From: JAEZBP01 sp963832725
GTDB taxonomy: Bacteria > Myxococcota_A > Polyangia > Polyangiales > Sandaracinaceae
Assembly: GCA_963832725.1 (NCBI GenBank)
Contig: CAWHVG010000005.1
Coordinates: 558,001-622,000 of the forward strand
DNA length: 64,000 nucleotides
Reading direction: 5' to 3'
Every line of letters begins with the position of its first letter. Position 1 is the stretch's first letter. Of this stretch, positions 45,923 through 57,939 are shown piece by piece. The notes under the pieces were generated by a model. The model was given only the letters and a program-made list of their open reading frames with translations, was not told the DNA's origin and ran no database searches. A program made the position numbers and the translations under genes.

Positions 45923-46915
45923 GTGGAGCTCGACGACTTCGAGGTGCGGGCCATCCCCGTGCCGGTCCGCGTCGCCCCGATCGAGATGCGCGAGACCGGC
46001 GCGCCGCTCGAGATCGAGGGCCGCTTCGCCGCGTCGCGCGCGGTGCTCCTCAAGGCGCCGAGCGCCGGCGTGGTCGAGGGGCTGCGCGTGACGCTCGGCG
46101 ACACGGTGGAGGAGGGCGAGACGCTCTGCACGATCGGGCTCGAGGCGTCGCGCCAGCGCGTGCTCGCCGCCGAGGCGAGCGTCCATCAGCTGAGGGCACA
46201 GGTGGCCGAGCGCGAGGACCTGCTGCTGAGCGCGCGGGAGCGCGGCGAGCCGCTCGACAAGCTGGCACAGCTCGAGCGGAGGGTGCGCGCGATCGAACAC
46301 AAGCTCGAGCACGAGAAGCTGCAGAAGCAGCGTCTCGAGTCGATGATGACGACGCTGCACGTGCGCGCGCCCTTCTCGGCCCGCGTCTCGTCGGTGAACG
46401 CCGCGCCGGGCGGCTCGATCATGAGCGGCAGCTCGATGCTCGAGCTGGTGCAGGTCGATCCGATCGTGCTGGTGCTGGAGGTACCCACCTGGCTGGCGAG
46501 CCGACTCGAGAAGAACGCGGAGGTTCGCGTGCGGACGCCCTCGGACGAAGCGGTCCGCGAGGGTGTGGTCGCGCGCTGGGCGCCGACGGCGGTGGACGAC
46601 GTGCGCCGCCTCCTGGTCGAGGTCGACAACGCCGATGGGCGCATCGCGGCCGGCGAGCGAGCGGTGGCGGAGCTGCCGGCCGGCGAGCGCACGGGATTCT
46701 TCGTGCCGCGCTCCGCCCTCCACGAGGAGAAGAAGGGCCACAGCCTGCGGCTGGTCGAGCACGGCAAGGTGCGGGTCCGGCACGTGCGCGTGGTCGGCGG
46801 AACCGAACGCGAGGCGGAGGTGGCCGGACACCTCCGAGGCGCGCACCTCGTCGTGCTCGACGCCGAGCGCCCCCTGGGCGACGAGACCGAGGTCGTCATC
46901 CAGGGCGATCACTGA
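45923..46915 (+). CDS. HlyD/RND membrane-fusion-like protein lacking a signal or anchor
   Basis: Start GTG at 45923, 330 residues. The family layout is present: a lipoyl-like beta segment (LLKAPSAGVVEGLRVTLGDTVEEGETLC), a coiled-coil hairpin (VHQLRAQVAEREDLLLSARERGEPLDKLAQLERRVRAIEHKLEHEKLQKQ), a second lipoyl half (VRAPFSARVSSVNAAPGGSIM) and beta-barrel/MPD domains. Unlike usual periplasmic adaptors it shows no signal peptide or membrane helix, and no transporter or outer-membrane factor is nearby. The N-terminus may be incomplete, or the gene may have an upstream indel. Confidence 0.75.
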   Translation: MELDDFEVRAIPVPVRVAPIEMRETGAPLEIEGRFAASRAVLLKAPSAGVVEGLRVTLGDTVEEGETLCTIGLEASRQRVLAAEASVHQLRAQVAEREDLLLSARERGEPLDKLAQLERRVRAIEHKLEHEKLQKQRLESMMTTLHVRAPFSARVSSVNAAPGGSIMSGSSMLELVQVDPIVLVLEVPTWLASRLEKNAEVRVRTPSDEAVREGVVARWAPTAVDDVRRLLVEVDNADGRIAAGERAVAELPAGERTGFFVPRSALHEEKKGHSLRLVEHGKVRVRHVRVVGGTEREAEVAGHLRGAHLVVLDAERPLGDETEVVIQGDH

Positions 46916-47092
46916 CGCGGGCGAATCGACTCCGCTGCTCTTCGCCCGCGCTCATCGATGCGGGCGGGCTGCGCGATTCGGGCTGGGAAGTCATGCGGGC
47001 CGCGCGACGCTCCTCGTGACCGCGCGCTGGTACACGCTGGCCGGGTGCGCAATCGTAGCGCCGTGGCGAGAGCAGCCGAGTGGAGTGGATGA

Positions 47093-48326
47093 GTGGTGCG
47101 CGCCGGCGATGACGAGGAGCCGCGGGGCGCGTTCTGGATCGCGTGCTCGGTGGCCGCGCACGTCGGGCTCCTCTCGCTGCTGCTCCTCGTCCCGCCCGCC
47201 GCAGAGAGCATGGGCTCGGCCGGGCGGGAGGTGGTCGAGATCGCGCTGATCGATCCGGCGACGCAGCGCGAGCCGCGCCCGGCACCAGTCCCGGAGAGCA
47301 CAGTCCCGGAGAGCAGAGTCCCGGAGAGCAGAGTCCCGGAGAGCAGAGTCCCGGAGAGCAGAGTCCCGGAGAGCAGGGAGAGAGTCCCGGAGAGCACAGA
47401 GAGCGAAGAACGACGCGACGAGCCGACGCGTGCGCTGCCGGCGCCGGTGCGCGAGGTTCGAGCGGCCGAGGAGCCCGGGGCCACCGCCCGCGACGGCGCC
47501 GAGACGCCGAGGCCGCGCGCGCGTCCGGGTCAGCCACGGCATCCTCGAGGCGCTGGACCCGCGCGCGCTGCCGACCCGAGCGCGAACCAGGCGCCGCAGC
47601 CTCCCGCACCATCGGCCGCACAGCCGGAGCCGGCCTCCACGTCCGAAGAGGCGACCGCCGCGGCGACTCCGAGCCCCCGGCTCGACTCGACCCACCCCGG
47701 CTCCACCTCCGACGAAGCGATCGCCGCGGCGACACCGAACGCGCAGCTCGACGCGACCCCGCCCGAGGCACCGCGATCGGCATCTCCGTCCGCCACCCAG
47801 CCCAGCGCGCGGCACTCGATGCTCGGGGTACAGCTCGGCGATCCGCACGCAGCACGCCGCTACGTAGGCCGAGACGGTGAGGGCGAGGCGCGGCTCGGCT
47901 GCGCCGATCCGGTCATCGGCACCTGGCAGTCGGAAGATCCGCGCTTGGCCCGCCTACGAGTGGTCGCGCTTCACGCTGCACATCCGGCGCGTGGGCGCGA
48001 CGCTCCAGGGCACGATTGAGAGCCGGGTGTGGGGCGCAGACGAGTTCGCCACGCCCAACCTGGGCGGCCCCTGCGAGGTCGTGGACCACGACGTCACCTA
48101 CGAGATGCCCGCCCGAGGCCGCCTCACGGGCGAGGAGCTCACGTTCGAGGGAGCCAGCGTCCACGTCCTCCGCACACGATGCGAGCGGCGGCGCTACCCC
48201 TACTTCCCCGACCGCTTCAGCGGCCGGATCGACCGAGAGCTCGGTCTCTACGACGCGGTCGACAACGACGGCGCCGGCGCGATCGACCTCCTGGTGCACT
48301 TCCATCGGGTCCGCTGCACGCCCTGA
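47093..48326 (+). CDS. TonB-like protein with VPESR repeat linker (frameshifted as sequenced)
   Basis: From GTG 47093, an N-terminal helix (FWIACSVAAHVGLLSLLLLVPPA) is followed by a TonB/GltG-style EIALIDP region, then five tandem VPESR repeats encoded by a 15-bp unit and a long Pro/Ala/Thr-rich linker (with SEEATAAATP and SDEAIAAATP half-repeats). After a one-base insertion at 47932-47939 (GGAAGATC for GGAGATC) the C-terminal domain reads EIRAWPAYEWSRFTLHIRRVGATLQG and ends HFHRVRCTP. The C-terminal domain is not a standard TonB_C; it is unknown. The layout suggests an inner-membrane-tethered periplasm-spanning protein. Confidence 0.65.
47284..47398 (+). repeat. 15-bp coding tandem repeat (VPESR)
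   Basis: Repeats of GTCCCGGAGAGCAGA or close variants, in frame within the TonB-like gene. A copy with an inserted AGGGAG near the end breaks the periodicity. Such short perfect repeats are prone to length change by slippage. Confidence 0.8.
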
Positions 48327-48495
48327 CCGACGGCTCGCCACCGCGCGCCACACCTCGAGACGAGCGACGGCAGAAAAGGTGGCCGTGGGCTCTGTCCGAG
48401 CGGGGACGTCGTGGCTTCCGGCCCGTGCGAATCGAATCGACGCCGGGCCCCATCGCGAAGATCCTCGGCCGATGGGGAACCTCGGAGAGCGGGCG

Positions 48496-51400
48496 GTGTC
48501 GGGCTCGACCGTGACGCGATTCATTCGTTCGACGGCCGCCGCCCTCGCAGTGCTCGCCTCGTTCGCCGCACCCGCCGCGGCGCAGCCCTTCACCGGCTAC
48601 GAGCTGGCCATCGACGGCAGCCGCACGGTCCGGGCCGGGCGCACGGCTCACTTCCACGGCACCGCCTACCGCGTGCGCGGGCTGGCCGAGCTCGTGCCTT
48701 TCCAGGGTCCGGTGCGTGCGCGCTTCGCACACCTCGCGGGCGAGACGCCGCGCTGGGTGACGGTGCGCTCGGACGCGGCGGGTCGGTTCGTGGTCGAGGT
48801 GCCCATCCCGGCCGACGCGGGCCCCGAGCACGCGCGCGTCGAGGTGGCGGTCGGGCCGGACGACGGTGGCAGGGTCTTCGAGCTGCCGGCGAGCCCGCGC
48901 TCACCCTACGACATCCTGCTCCGCACCGACCGCGTGCTCTACGAGCCCGGCGAGCCCGTGCACGTGTGGGCGCTGGTCCGGGACGCGGTCAGCGGGCGCC
49001 CGCTGGCGGGCGAGACCTTCCACATGGAGATGGACGGGGGGCCCATCGCGAGCGTCGAGCGCACCATCACGACCGGCGAGAGCGGCGTCGCCAGCTTCGA
49101 CTTCACGCTCGCAGACAACGCGCCGGAGGGCGACGTCGTGGTGACGATCACGCAGGGGCACGCGGTCCGACTCGACACCGCCCTTCGGGTCGGGACACGC
49201 ACCTGGGAGCGCTTGCTGACGCGGACCCGCATCACGCCCGAGGAGCTGGCGCCGGGAGCGAGCGGGGTGGCGCACGTCGAGGTGACGACGGCCAGCGGCG
49301 CGCCGGTCCGCGACGCCCAGGTCGTCGTTCGGGTGGGTCGCGAGTCGTTCACGGGGATCACCGGCGTGGACGGTCGCGCCGACGTGGCGGTCCGTGCGCC
49401 CGCCTACCTCGACGGCCAGGTCGGCTTCGTCTCGGTGGAGACGGAAGCGGCGCACCCGGCGCACGGCTCGGCCGTCGCCCGGACGACGATGCGGCTGGCG
49501 GTGCCGCTGGCAATCTCGCTGGAGCTGATCCCACGCCACGGCGCGCTCGTGCCCGAGCTCGACGACGTGCTCTACGTGCGGGCGACGGACGGAGCGGGTC
49601 AGCCGCCGCCCGAAGGAACGGAGGTCGAGCTCTCGAGCCCGGCCTTCCGCGACGGTCACGCGGTGGTGCGGACGGATGCGAACGGCTTGGCCGAAGTGCC
49701 GGTGCGCCTGCCGCGTGGGGCGAGCGCGACCACCGGCGACGAACCGACCACCACCGTGACGGTGCAGGTGCGCGGCGCCCTGACCCGGCTGGCGCGCGTT
49801 CCCGTGACGGTGGCCCGCGCGCCGGAGGTGCTCCCCTTCATCGGGCGGCCGGTGATGGCGCCCGGCGAACGGGCGGAGGTGTCGCTGGTACGGCGCGGCG
49901 GCGCGATGGGGCGCGAGGTGACGCTCGAGCTACGCGACGATCACGGACAGCCGGTGCCGGTCGAGCGCGCGGGAGCGCGGGCGAGCCGCGTGCGCTTCAC
50001 CATGCCTGCGAACCGCATCGGTCTCTTCTCGCTCTGCGCTCGGGCGCGGATGGAGGACGAGAGCCTCGAGGGCGCGGGCGGCTGCGAGCGGGTGATCGTG
50101 CGTCCCACCCATCCGGGGTTCGTGCGGCTCTCGCCGGAGCGCGAGCGGTGGACCATCGGGGAGACGGCGCGGGTCGGTATCCACACCGCGCCGGGCGCCC
50201 CGCGCAGCTTCGCGGCGGTGCTCGTGCGCGACCTGGCGGCGCACGGCGGCGAGCGGCCCTTCCGGCGCGACTTCCTGCAGGGCGCGTTCAATCGCGCCGT
50301 GCTCGACCCGGGGGACGCCGCCGCCGAGCGCTTGGCCCGCGCGGCGCTGGCCGCGAGCGCGAGCGTGGACGGCCCGCCCGAGGTGGCGCCGCCATTGGTC
50401 GACGCGCTCGGCCTGCCGGAGACGGAGAGCGCCCCCGAGCGCGTTCTGCCTCGCGACCCGTGGACCCGCGCCCACGAGCTCGCCCGCCGCGGCGTGGCCG
50501 AGCCGATGCGCGAGCTCGAGCGGCGACTCGAACAGGCCTTGGCGTCCGGCGGGCTCGACGCCCTGACGACCGGCGCGGGGACACGGCGCCGCTTCCGCGA
50601 CGACCTCCTGGAGGACTACGAGACCCTCGGGGGTGGACAGCTCACGCCTTCGATGATCGAGGCCGTCGACTCGAGCTTCGAGTACGAGAACGTGGCCCGC
50701 CGCGTGGCCCGCGCCCGGCTGGTGAATTTGATGGTGAACCTCGCCGGGTATCTCGATCCGGGCGAAGACGCGTCGCCGCGAGCGCGGATGGCCTCACGCG
50801 AGCCGTGGGAGCGCTGGCTGCCGCGCATGGTGGAGCGCGGCGTGATCGACGGGAGCGCGCTCGACGACCCGTGGGGCGGCCGGTTCACGCTGCGCGCCAT
50901 CCGCGGCGCGCCGCTCTTCGCGCTCTCGCCGCGGGCCGCACACCTCGAGCTGGTCTCGCCCGGGCCCGACGGCCGCGCCGGCACCGCCGACGACGTGCGC
51001 AATCCCTTCGCGCGTGTGGTACCGGCCGGCACGGTCTACGCGGTCGCGTCGGGCGAGGACGCGCTGATGCGACGGCTCGCCATCCTCTCCCCGACCGAGC
51101 GCACCCTCGCCGCCCTCACGGAGGCCTACCGGCGCACCAACGCGGAGGTGATGGAAGAGGGAATCGGCGACGCGGTGAGCGCGCAGGTGAGCGAGGGGGT
51201 GATCCTGGGGGGCCTCGGCACCGTCGGGCACGGCAGCGGGACCGGGTCGGGCTACGGCGCGGGCGCCGGCGGGATGGGTCTGCGCAGCAGCGCTCTCGGA
51301 GGCAGGGTGGGCACTTCCAACGTGCAGGTGTCGGGGCTGGCGCGGGTGGTCCGCGAACGCTTCCCCCCGACCCTCCTCTTCCGTCCCGCGGTCGAGATCG

Positions 51401-53203
51401 ATTCTTCCGGCACGACCGAGGTCGAGATCCCGCTCGCCGACGCGGTGACGACCTACCTGATCGAGACCATCGTCTGGCGCGAGGACGGTTGGATCTGGTC
51501 GGACGACGCGCGGATCGAGGTCGATCGCGACATCGTGATCGACGCGCCCGTGCCGGAGCAAGCGCGCGTTGGCGATCGGCTCCGCTTGCCGCTGCGGGTG
51601 TCGAACCGGGGGGAGACGCCGCGCGAGGTGAGGGTGACGCTGCTCGAGGAAGCAGAGCTCGGCGTGCCCGCCTCGGAGCCGCGCGTGCTGACGCTGGCGC
51701 CGGGCGATGCGTCGGTGGTGCCGGTGGAGCTCCCTCTGGATCGCGTCGGCGAAGGTCGGCTGGCGGTGGTGGTCACCGATCTGGAGGGCGAGGCGCTCGA
51801 CGCGGTACGCCGGCCCATCCGCGTGCTGCCGGCGTCCCGCCGCGTCCACGTGGAGCGCGACGCGCTCGCGGCCGGCAGCGGGATGGTGGAGCTGGACGTC
51901 CCGGCGGCGGCCGACCCGCGGCGCGGGCGTGTCCGTCTGGCGGTGGGGCTGGCGATGCTGCCCGCCCCCAATGGCGCGCCCTGGGCGTACTGGGCGCCGC
52001 ACGGGCCGAGCGCGCCGATGGAGTCGGACGCGCGCGATCCGGTGGCCCACGCGTTCGCGTTCGCGGCGTCGTGGCAGCCCGCGCGCGCCGACACCGATGT
52101 CATGCGCGCCTCGCTCGCCTCGCTCACCGCGCAGCTCGACGCGCTCGGCCACGACGACCTGGCGCGCTCGGTCCGGGTGCGCTCGCTCAGCCTGATCGGG
52201 CTCGCTCCGATTCGCGGGGCGGACCGAAGGTGAAGCGAGCGCCCTCATCGAGCGCTTGGCCCGCAACGTGTCGGCCGAGTCGGTCGGCGCGACCGACGAT
52301 CCCGAGACCTGGGTGGCCGCGGCCGCCGCGCTCGGCTGGGCTGCGCCCGAGAGCCGATCACGCGTGGCCGAGCTTTGCCGCAGGCTCGACCGCTACACCG
52401 TGCGTGTGGGCGAGGACCGCTGGTTGCCGACCGTCGAGACTCCCCTCCGGTCCACGGCGCTCTTGGCGATGGCGGAGCTCTCACTCGGCCACCGCGAGGA
52501 GGCGTTCACGCTGCTCCGGACGCTGGCGCGCTGGGCCTCGCTCGGACACGGGCTGCCCAACGACGTGCGCGCGCTGACCCGGGCCACGGCCGACCGGCTG
52601 ATGGACGGCGAGCCGGTCACGGAGGCGCGCGTGTTCGTGGACGGCGAGGCGCGCACGGTCGCGCTGGTCGACGGCGCCGGCGAGCTGGACGTCGAGTCGC
52701 TCTCCGCGCCCGGCCATCACACGGTTCGCGTGGTCGCGCGGGACGGCGCGCCGCTCTGGGTGCGGGTGGACGCGGACTACGGGCTCCCATGGAGCGTGCG
52801 CCCTTCGGGGCCCGGACCGCTGGTCCTCGGCGTGGAGGGTGAGGTCGGCGCGCTGGATCACGTCTCCGAGCTCGAGCTCGTCGTGCGCAACCGCTCGCCG
52901 CGCACGCTGCCGACGCCGATGGTCGAGATCGACGTCCCGACCGGCGCCGAGCTGACCGAGCAGGACCGGACGCGGCTCGGCTGGCACGTGCGCTCGGCGC
53001 AGCGCGGAAACGGCGTGCTGACGCTGACGCTGGCGCCGCTCCGGCCCGGCAACGAGGTGCGGATCCCCCTCCCCTTCCGCTGGAGCGTGCCCGGGCGGCT
53101 GATGGGCCTCGGCGCGACCGGCTACGCGGAGGACAGACCCGACGATCCGACGGTGCTGGGGCCGCGCGCGCTCGAGATCCGGCCGGCCGAGGTGCAGCGA
53201 TGA
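48496..53203 (+). CDS. Alpha-2-macroglobulin-like protein 1 with pseudopilin-like insert (frameshifted as sequenced)
   Basis: About 1,568 residues when repaired. A Sec signal ends APAAA. MG-type repeats follow, including MG2 with YDILLRTDRVLYEPGEPVHVW. About residues 760-830 resemble GspG pseudopilins (DDPWGGRFTLR, then LVSPGPDGRAGTADDV, a calcium-binding loop in that family). A Gly-rich segment (903-935) sits where macroglobulins have a bait region, followed by the A2M domain (SSGTTEVEIPLADAVTTYLIE). Helical and receptor-like domains end the protein. No CGEQ thioester was seen. The frame breaks at 52209-52213 (GATTC for GATC). Start is ambiguous: GTG 48511 and ATG 48472 are alternatives. It overlaps the next gene (ATGA). 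Confidence 0.82.
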
Positions 53204-56200
53204 GGTCGACGATGCGTTCTTTCCTCGCCACGCTCGCGTTGGCGCTCCTCGTGGCCGCGCCGCACGCCAGCGCGCAGACCTTCGCCCGACGCCGCGTCGA
53301 CGCCGGTGAGGTGACCGGGCTCGAGATGGGCATCGAGGGCTCGCTCTCGGCCACGCCGGGCGGGCGCGTGCGCTGGTACACGACCCTCTACGAAGTCGTC
53401 CGGCGGCGCGATTCTACGGGTCAGCCCCGGGTCCACGATCCGCGCCACCTGGTCGTACTCGCCGGCCGACGCGCTGGCGGAGGTGACGACCGACGCGGAC
53501 GGGCGCGCGACGATTGAGCTGACCATCCCCGACGAGATGGACCGCGCGCCGCACCTGATGCTGGAGGCCGTCTCGCCCCGCGGCGTGCGGCGGGTGTTCG
53601 AGGTCGATCTCGTCGCTCGCGCCGCGCTTCACCACCGAGCTCTTCGTCGACCGCGACCACGCCCCGCCGGGCGCGACCATCGCCGCATTCGGCCGGGTGA
53701 TCGATCACGCCCGCGGCGCGCCCGTGGCCGGACACGAGGTGGTGGTGAGCGCTCGCGATCGCGGGCCGCTCGGACCGCCACGGACGCTGCGGACCGACGC
53801 CGCCGGGACCTTCGCCACGAGCGTCACCCTCCCGGATCAACCCGGAGACGTGAGCGTGACGGCCCAAGTGGAAGGGTTCGGCGCCACCTCGACCGTCCGC
53901 GTGGTGCCGTTCACCCGCCAGGCGCTCTCGGTGCTCGCGGTGGCCGCGCGGCGAGTGGTCTCGCCCGGGGAAGGCCCGCTCTCGATCGACGTCCTGGTGC
54001 GCACGCCCGACGGGGTACCGGTCGAGGGCGCGCGACTGGAGTGGGCGGATCAGCAGGGCCGGCCCGAGTCCGAGCGCGTCGTCCGGCGGACCGGCGCCGA
54101 CGGTCGCGCGCGCATGCCGCACCCGATCCCGGAATGGTCGGGCGCGCCTTACGCCGACCACCGCTTCGAGGTGCGCGCGGTACACCCCGCCTACGGCACC
54201 GGCGCGGGCGCCGCCGACGTCCGCATCGCGCGCGAGTCGGTCTTCGCCACCTGGGCGGTCGAGGGCGCGGCGCTCGTGCCCGAGCTGGAAGGGCGCGTGC
54301 TCGTGAGGGTCAGTGGCGCCGACGGCGCGCCGCTGGCCGGTCGCGAGGTGGAGCTGGACGCGCCGCGGCTCGGTGGGCGGCTGACGGCGATGACCGACGA
54401 CGACGGGGTGGCGATCCTGAGCGGGACGGTCGGCGCCCCGGCGCCCGGTGAACGTTGCGGCGGGACCACCGCCGCCGCCGCCGAGCTGCGCGTCGGCGAG
54501 CACCGACAGAGCCTCTGCCTTCCGGTCGACCCGGACGCGACCGTGGCCATCCGTGCCGCGGTGACCAGCCCGCGCCGGGTGGAGGCGCGGCTGCTCCGCC
54601 GGCCCTCGGTGATGCGGACACCGATCGCGCTCAGCGCGCTGGTGCACACCACGCAGGGATGGGTGCCGGTGGCGCAGGCGAGGATCGCTGCCCGCGAGAC
54701 GAGCGCCGCGATCGCCCTCCCGGACGAGACACGGGGGGAGGTCTGGCTGCGCGCGAGGGCGATCCTGAGCGACGCGCGCGAGGTGCGCGGCGGTGGCACG
54801 CTGCTCTGGGTCGGGCCCACGCCGAGCACGTTCACGCTCCGTGCCGATCGCGACGGATCCCGAGCCGGCGACGTCGCCGGGAGCGACACCGTGGCCATCT
54901 TCGCGCTCGAGCCGGCCGCCGCGAGCACGCTGACCGGCGCCGTCCGCTCGGTGATCGGCCCCGTGGGCGCCGCGCTCGACGAGGGGCTCGGGGAAGGCGC
55001 GATCCGGATGCTGCTCGCCTCCCGCACGCCGCGCGACGAGAGCGCCAGCGCGGTCTTGCGCGAGGGCGCGCCAACGCCGCTGCCGATGCCGAGCGAGCCG
55101 GCGCGCCTCGGGCTCTTGCGCGACCCTTGGCGCACGCGAGCTCGCTTCGTCCGAGGGCGCATCGGGCGGCTCATGCGGGCGGTGGAGGAGTACGTCGCCG
55201 CGAACGTTCCGGGGCGGCTCGAGGACGTCGCCGTACGCGACGCCCGCGGTCATCGCTTCGTGACCGAGATCCTCGACGCCGCGCTGCCGAGCGCGGGGGT
55301 CGGCGGCGAGAACGCGGCTTCACTCGACGGAGAGCCTCTCGACGTCGCCGGGCTCCGGGCGATGGACGCCTCTTTCACCTACGACAACGTCGCGCGGCGG
55401 ATCACCCGCGAGCGCCTGTGGCGGCTCGCGCGGATGCTGCGGGAGCTCGTCCACGATCGTGAGCTCGATCTGAGCTGGGCCCGGCGGGGAATATCCTCGC
55501 AGTACCTGGTGGCGATGCTCGAGGCTGGAGACGTGAGCTGGCACGAGTATCCGGATCGTCCGCACCTCTTCGACGCATGGGGCAACCCCTTCTCGCTGCG
55601 TCCGGTCCGCGGCCGCGCGCGCTTCGAATTCATGCAGCCGGTTCCCGGTTGGGAGCTGGTCAGCGCCGGCCCGGACGGACGCTTCGGCACACGCGACGAC
55701 ATGGCCGACCCCTTCGCGCGGGTGCTCCCCTCGGGCGGTCTCTACGCCGAAGCGGTGGGCGAGGACACGCTCTTGGCCCGGCTGAACGGCGTCGCCCTCG
55801 GACGCTCGATGGTGACGAGCCTCGGGGCGCTCTTCGGCGCGTCCCCCGAGTCGCCCCTGGAGAGCGAGGTGGAGACCAGCAGCGCGCCCACGCTCCCGCC
55901 GCCGGTACGCCCGGCGCGCTTCGATCCGGTGCCCGTCCCTTCGCCCCGCGCGCTCCTCGGCGGCGTGGGCCCCGCGACGCGCACGTGGAGCCTACCCCGC
56001 GAGCGGCGGCGCTATCGCGTGGTGGCGCTTCGCTTCTCCGCCGCCTCACCGCCTTCGAGCGCGAGCGAGGAGCTGGTGGCCGGTGCGCCCTACGCCGTCC
56101 GGGTGGAGCTGCCGGAGGTGATGCGGCCGGGCGAGACGCTCACCGTACCGCTCGCCGTCATCCGCCTCGGCGACGCGCCGGCGCCCTCGGTGTCGGTGGA

Positions 56201-57738
56201 GGCGGCGGGCGGCGCGCTCTCCATCGAGCGAGCGGACCAAAGGGCGACGCTGCGCGCCGAGCGAGCGGGCATCGCGAGCGTCCGGATCGCGGTGCGCGCC
56301 GGCGAGCGCGAGGTCTGGTCGCACGAGGCACGGATCCGGGTGGTCCCGGCGGGCGAGCTGCGCGGAAGGCACGCGAGCGCGTTCGGGGCGCAGACGGCGC
56401 TGAGCGCGCCCGTGCCGGAGGGCGCGACGCCTTGGCGCGGCCGGTTGATCGTCCGCGCGCCACGATCGCTTGCATCGGACCCGATGTTCGACGCGCTGCG
56501 GGCCTCGCACCCGGCTCCCTTCGCCTGGGCGGCGGCGCTGCGAGGCGACGATGTGGATCCGAGCATGCTGGCCGCGCTCACCCGCGCCGCGGGCCCCGAC
56601 GGCAGCGGCCTCTCCGGTGTGGAGGCCGCCTGCGCACTCTCCGCGTGGGCCAGCAGCGGAGAGACCGGCGTCCCCAACGTCGCCAGCGCGCTCGGCCGAT
56701 CGCTCGGCGACGATCTCCGCGATCGCGCGGCCGTGCTCGCCGCGCTCGCGCCCGCCGCACCGGGCGTGCCGGAGACCGGCGGCGACCCGACCTCCGATCT
56801 GATCGTGCGGCTCCGGCGGGACGGCTGGCGCGCGCTGGCCACCATCACCGATCAGCCGGCGGTGATGGCCCGCATGGCGGCGGCGCTCTTGGTGGTGGAT
56901 CGGCAGGACGCGCCCGGCCTGGCGCTGCTCGAGCGCGCGAGCGCGGCGCTCACTCGCGACGCCAGCGGCCGGCGCTGGCTCCCGGGCGACGCCGAGCGGC
57001 CGGGAGACGACTGGATCGGCACCTTGGCCCTGGCGATCGCGGCGCGGCAGACCGGCGACGACGCGCTCGCCGACGAGCTGGCGGCCTCGGCCGCGTCGCG
57101 GCTCTACATGGCGGCGCGCACCGGCGTCGACGGGGCGTTCTGGGCAGCGGCGGCCAGCGTGTACGGCGCGTTCGGCGTGGACGCACCGGCGCGGGTGGAG
57201 CTCTCGGTGAACGGCGCCGCGCGGGCGCTCGAGCTCGAGAACGGCCGCGCCGAGCTCGCCCTCCCCGCCGGTTCCAGCGTCGAGGTGCGCGGCGTGCGGC
57301 CGGTGCTGGCACGGCTGGAGTCGCGCTTCGTGGCCCCCACTCGAGCGCGCGCGGACGGACCGCTCCGCACCCGCATCGAGGGCGATCCGGGCCGCGCCGG
57401 CGACCGCTCCGCGCTCGAGCTCGTGGTCGAAGGGAGCGGAGCCGTGGGCGCGCCGATCGTGGAGATCACCCTCCCGGGCGGGGCGGAGCTGGACGCTGAA
57501 GCGATGGCCTCGCTCCGCCGCTCGAGCGCCGTCCAAGAGGTCGAATCCGCCCGACGGCGCCGGCGTGCTCCGCCTCCACCTGGCGACGCTGGCGGAGGGC
57601 GCGACCCACCGTCTCCCGCTCCCCTGGCGCTGGATCGCCTCGGGCCGGACCCGCGGGCTGGACGTCGCCGCCTACGACGCGTCGCGCCCCTTTGCGCTGA
57701 CCCTCACCCCCGGCCGCACGTTGGAGATCGCGCCATGA
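53200..57738 (+). CDS. Alpha-2-macroglobulin-like protein 2 with pseudopilin-like insert (three frameshifts as sequenced)
   Basis: A tandem paralogue of the preceding gene, about 1,511 residues once repaired at 53410-53414 and 57543-57547 (GATC patterns) and 53618-53621 (CCG to CGCG). It has a signal peptide (LALLVAAPHASAQ), MG-like beta domains, a pseudopilin-like insert at the same relative position (DAWGNPFSLRPV, then LVSAGPDGRFGTRDDM near residue 820), an A2M-like domain and a helical domain (VEAACALSAWASSG). No thioester motif was seen. It ends with THRLPLPWRWIASG. The two are the size and order of bacterial protease-trap macroglobulins but the insert is unusual. Overlaps a small lipoprotein start. 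Confidence 0.8.
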
Positions 57739-57875
57739 AGAAGCTCCTCTCGATCCTCCTCTTCGCGCTCTTCGCCTCCGCCTGCGGCCCCATGCCCGTC
57801 CCCGCCGACGAGGTCACCGAGCGCTGGACCGCCGGCGACGACGCCCCGCTGGAGGAGGCCTCCTCCAATCGCTGA
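57735..57875 (+). CDS. Small lipoprotein of the macroglobulin-like operon
   Basis: A 46-residue protein: MKKLLSILLFALFASACG is a lipoprotein signal with lipobox ASAC, leaving a mature peptide of about 30 acidic residues (DEVTERWTAGDDAPLEEASS). The ATG overlaps the preceding stop, so it is translated with the two large proteins. It may anchor or assist them; this is inference. Confidence 0.75.
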   Translation: MKKLLSILLFALFASACGPMPVPADEVTERWTAGDDAPLEEASSNR

Positions 57876-57939
57876 CTGTGCTCCCGGAGCACCGCGCGAG
57901 GCGAGGGCACCGTCCGGGCCCACGTGGTAACCAGAGCGG

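Noticed and set aside
48496..57738. Type II secretion pseudopilin genes
   Set aside because: The GspG-like stretch lies inside very large secreted proteins with MG2 domains and lacks a prepilin signal, so these are not pseudopilins.
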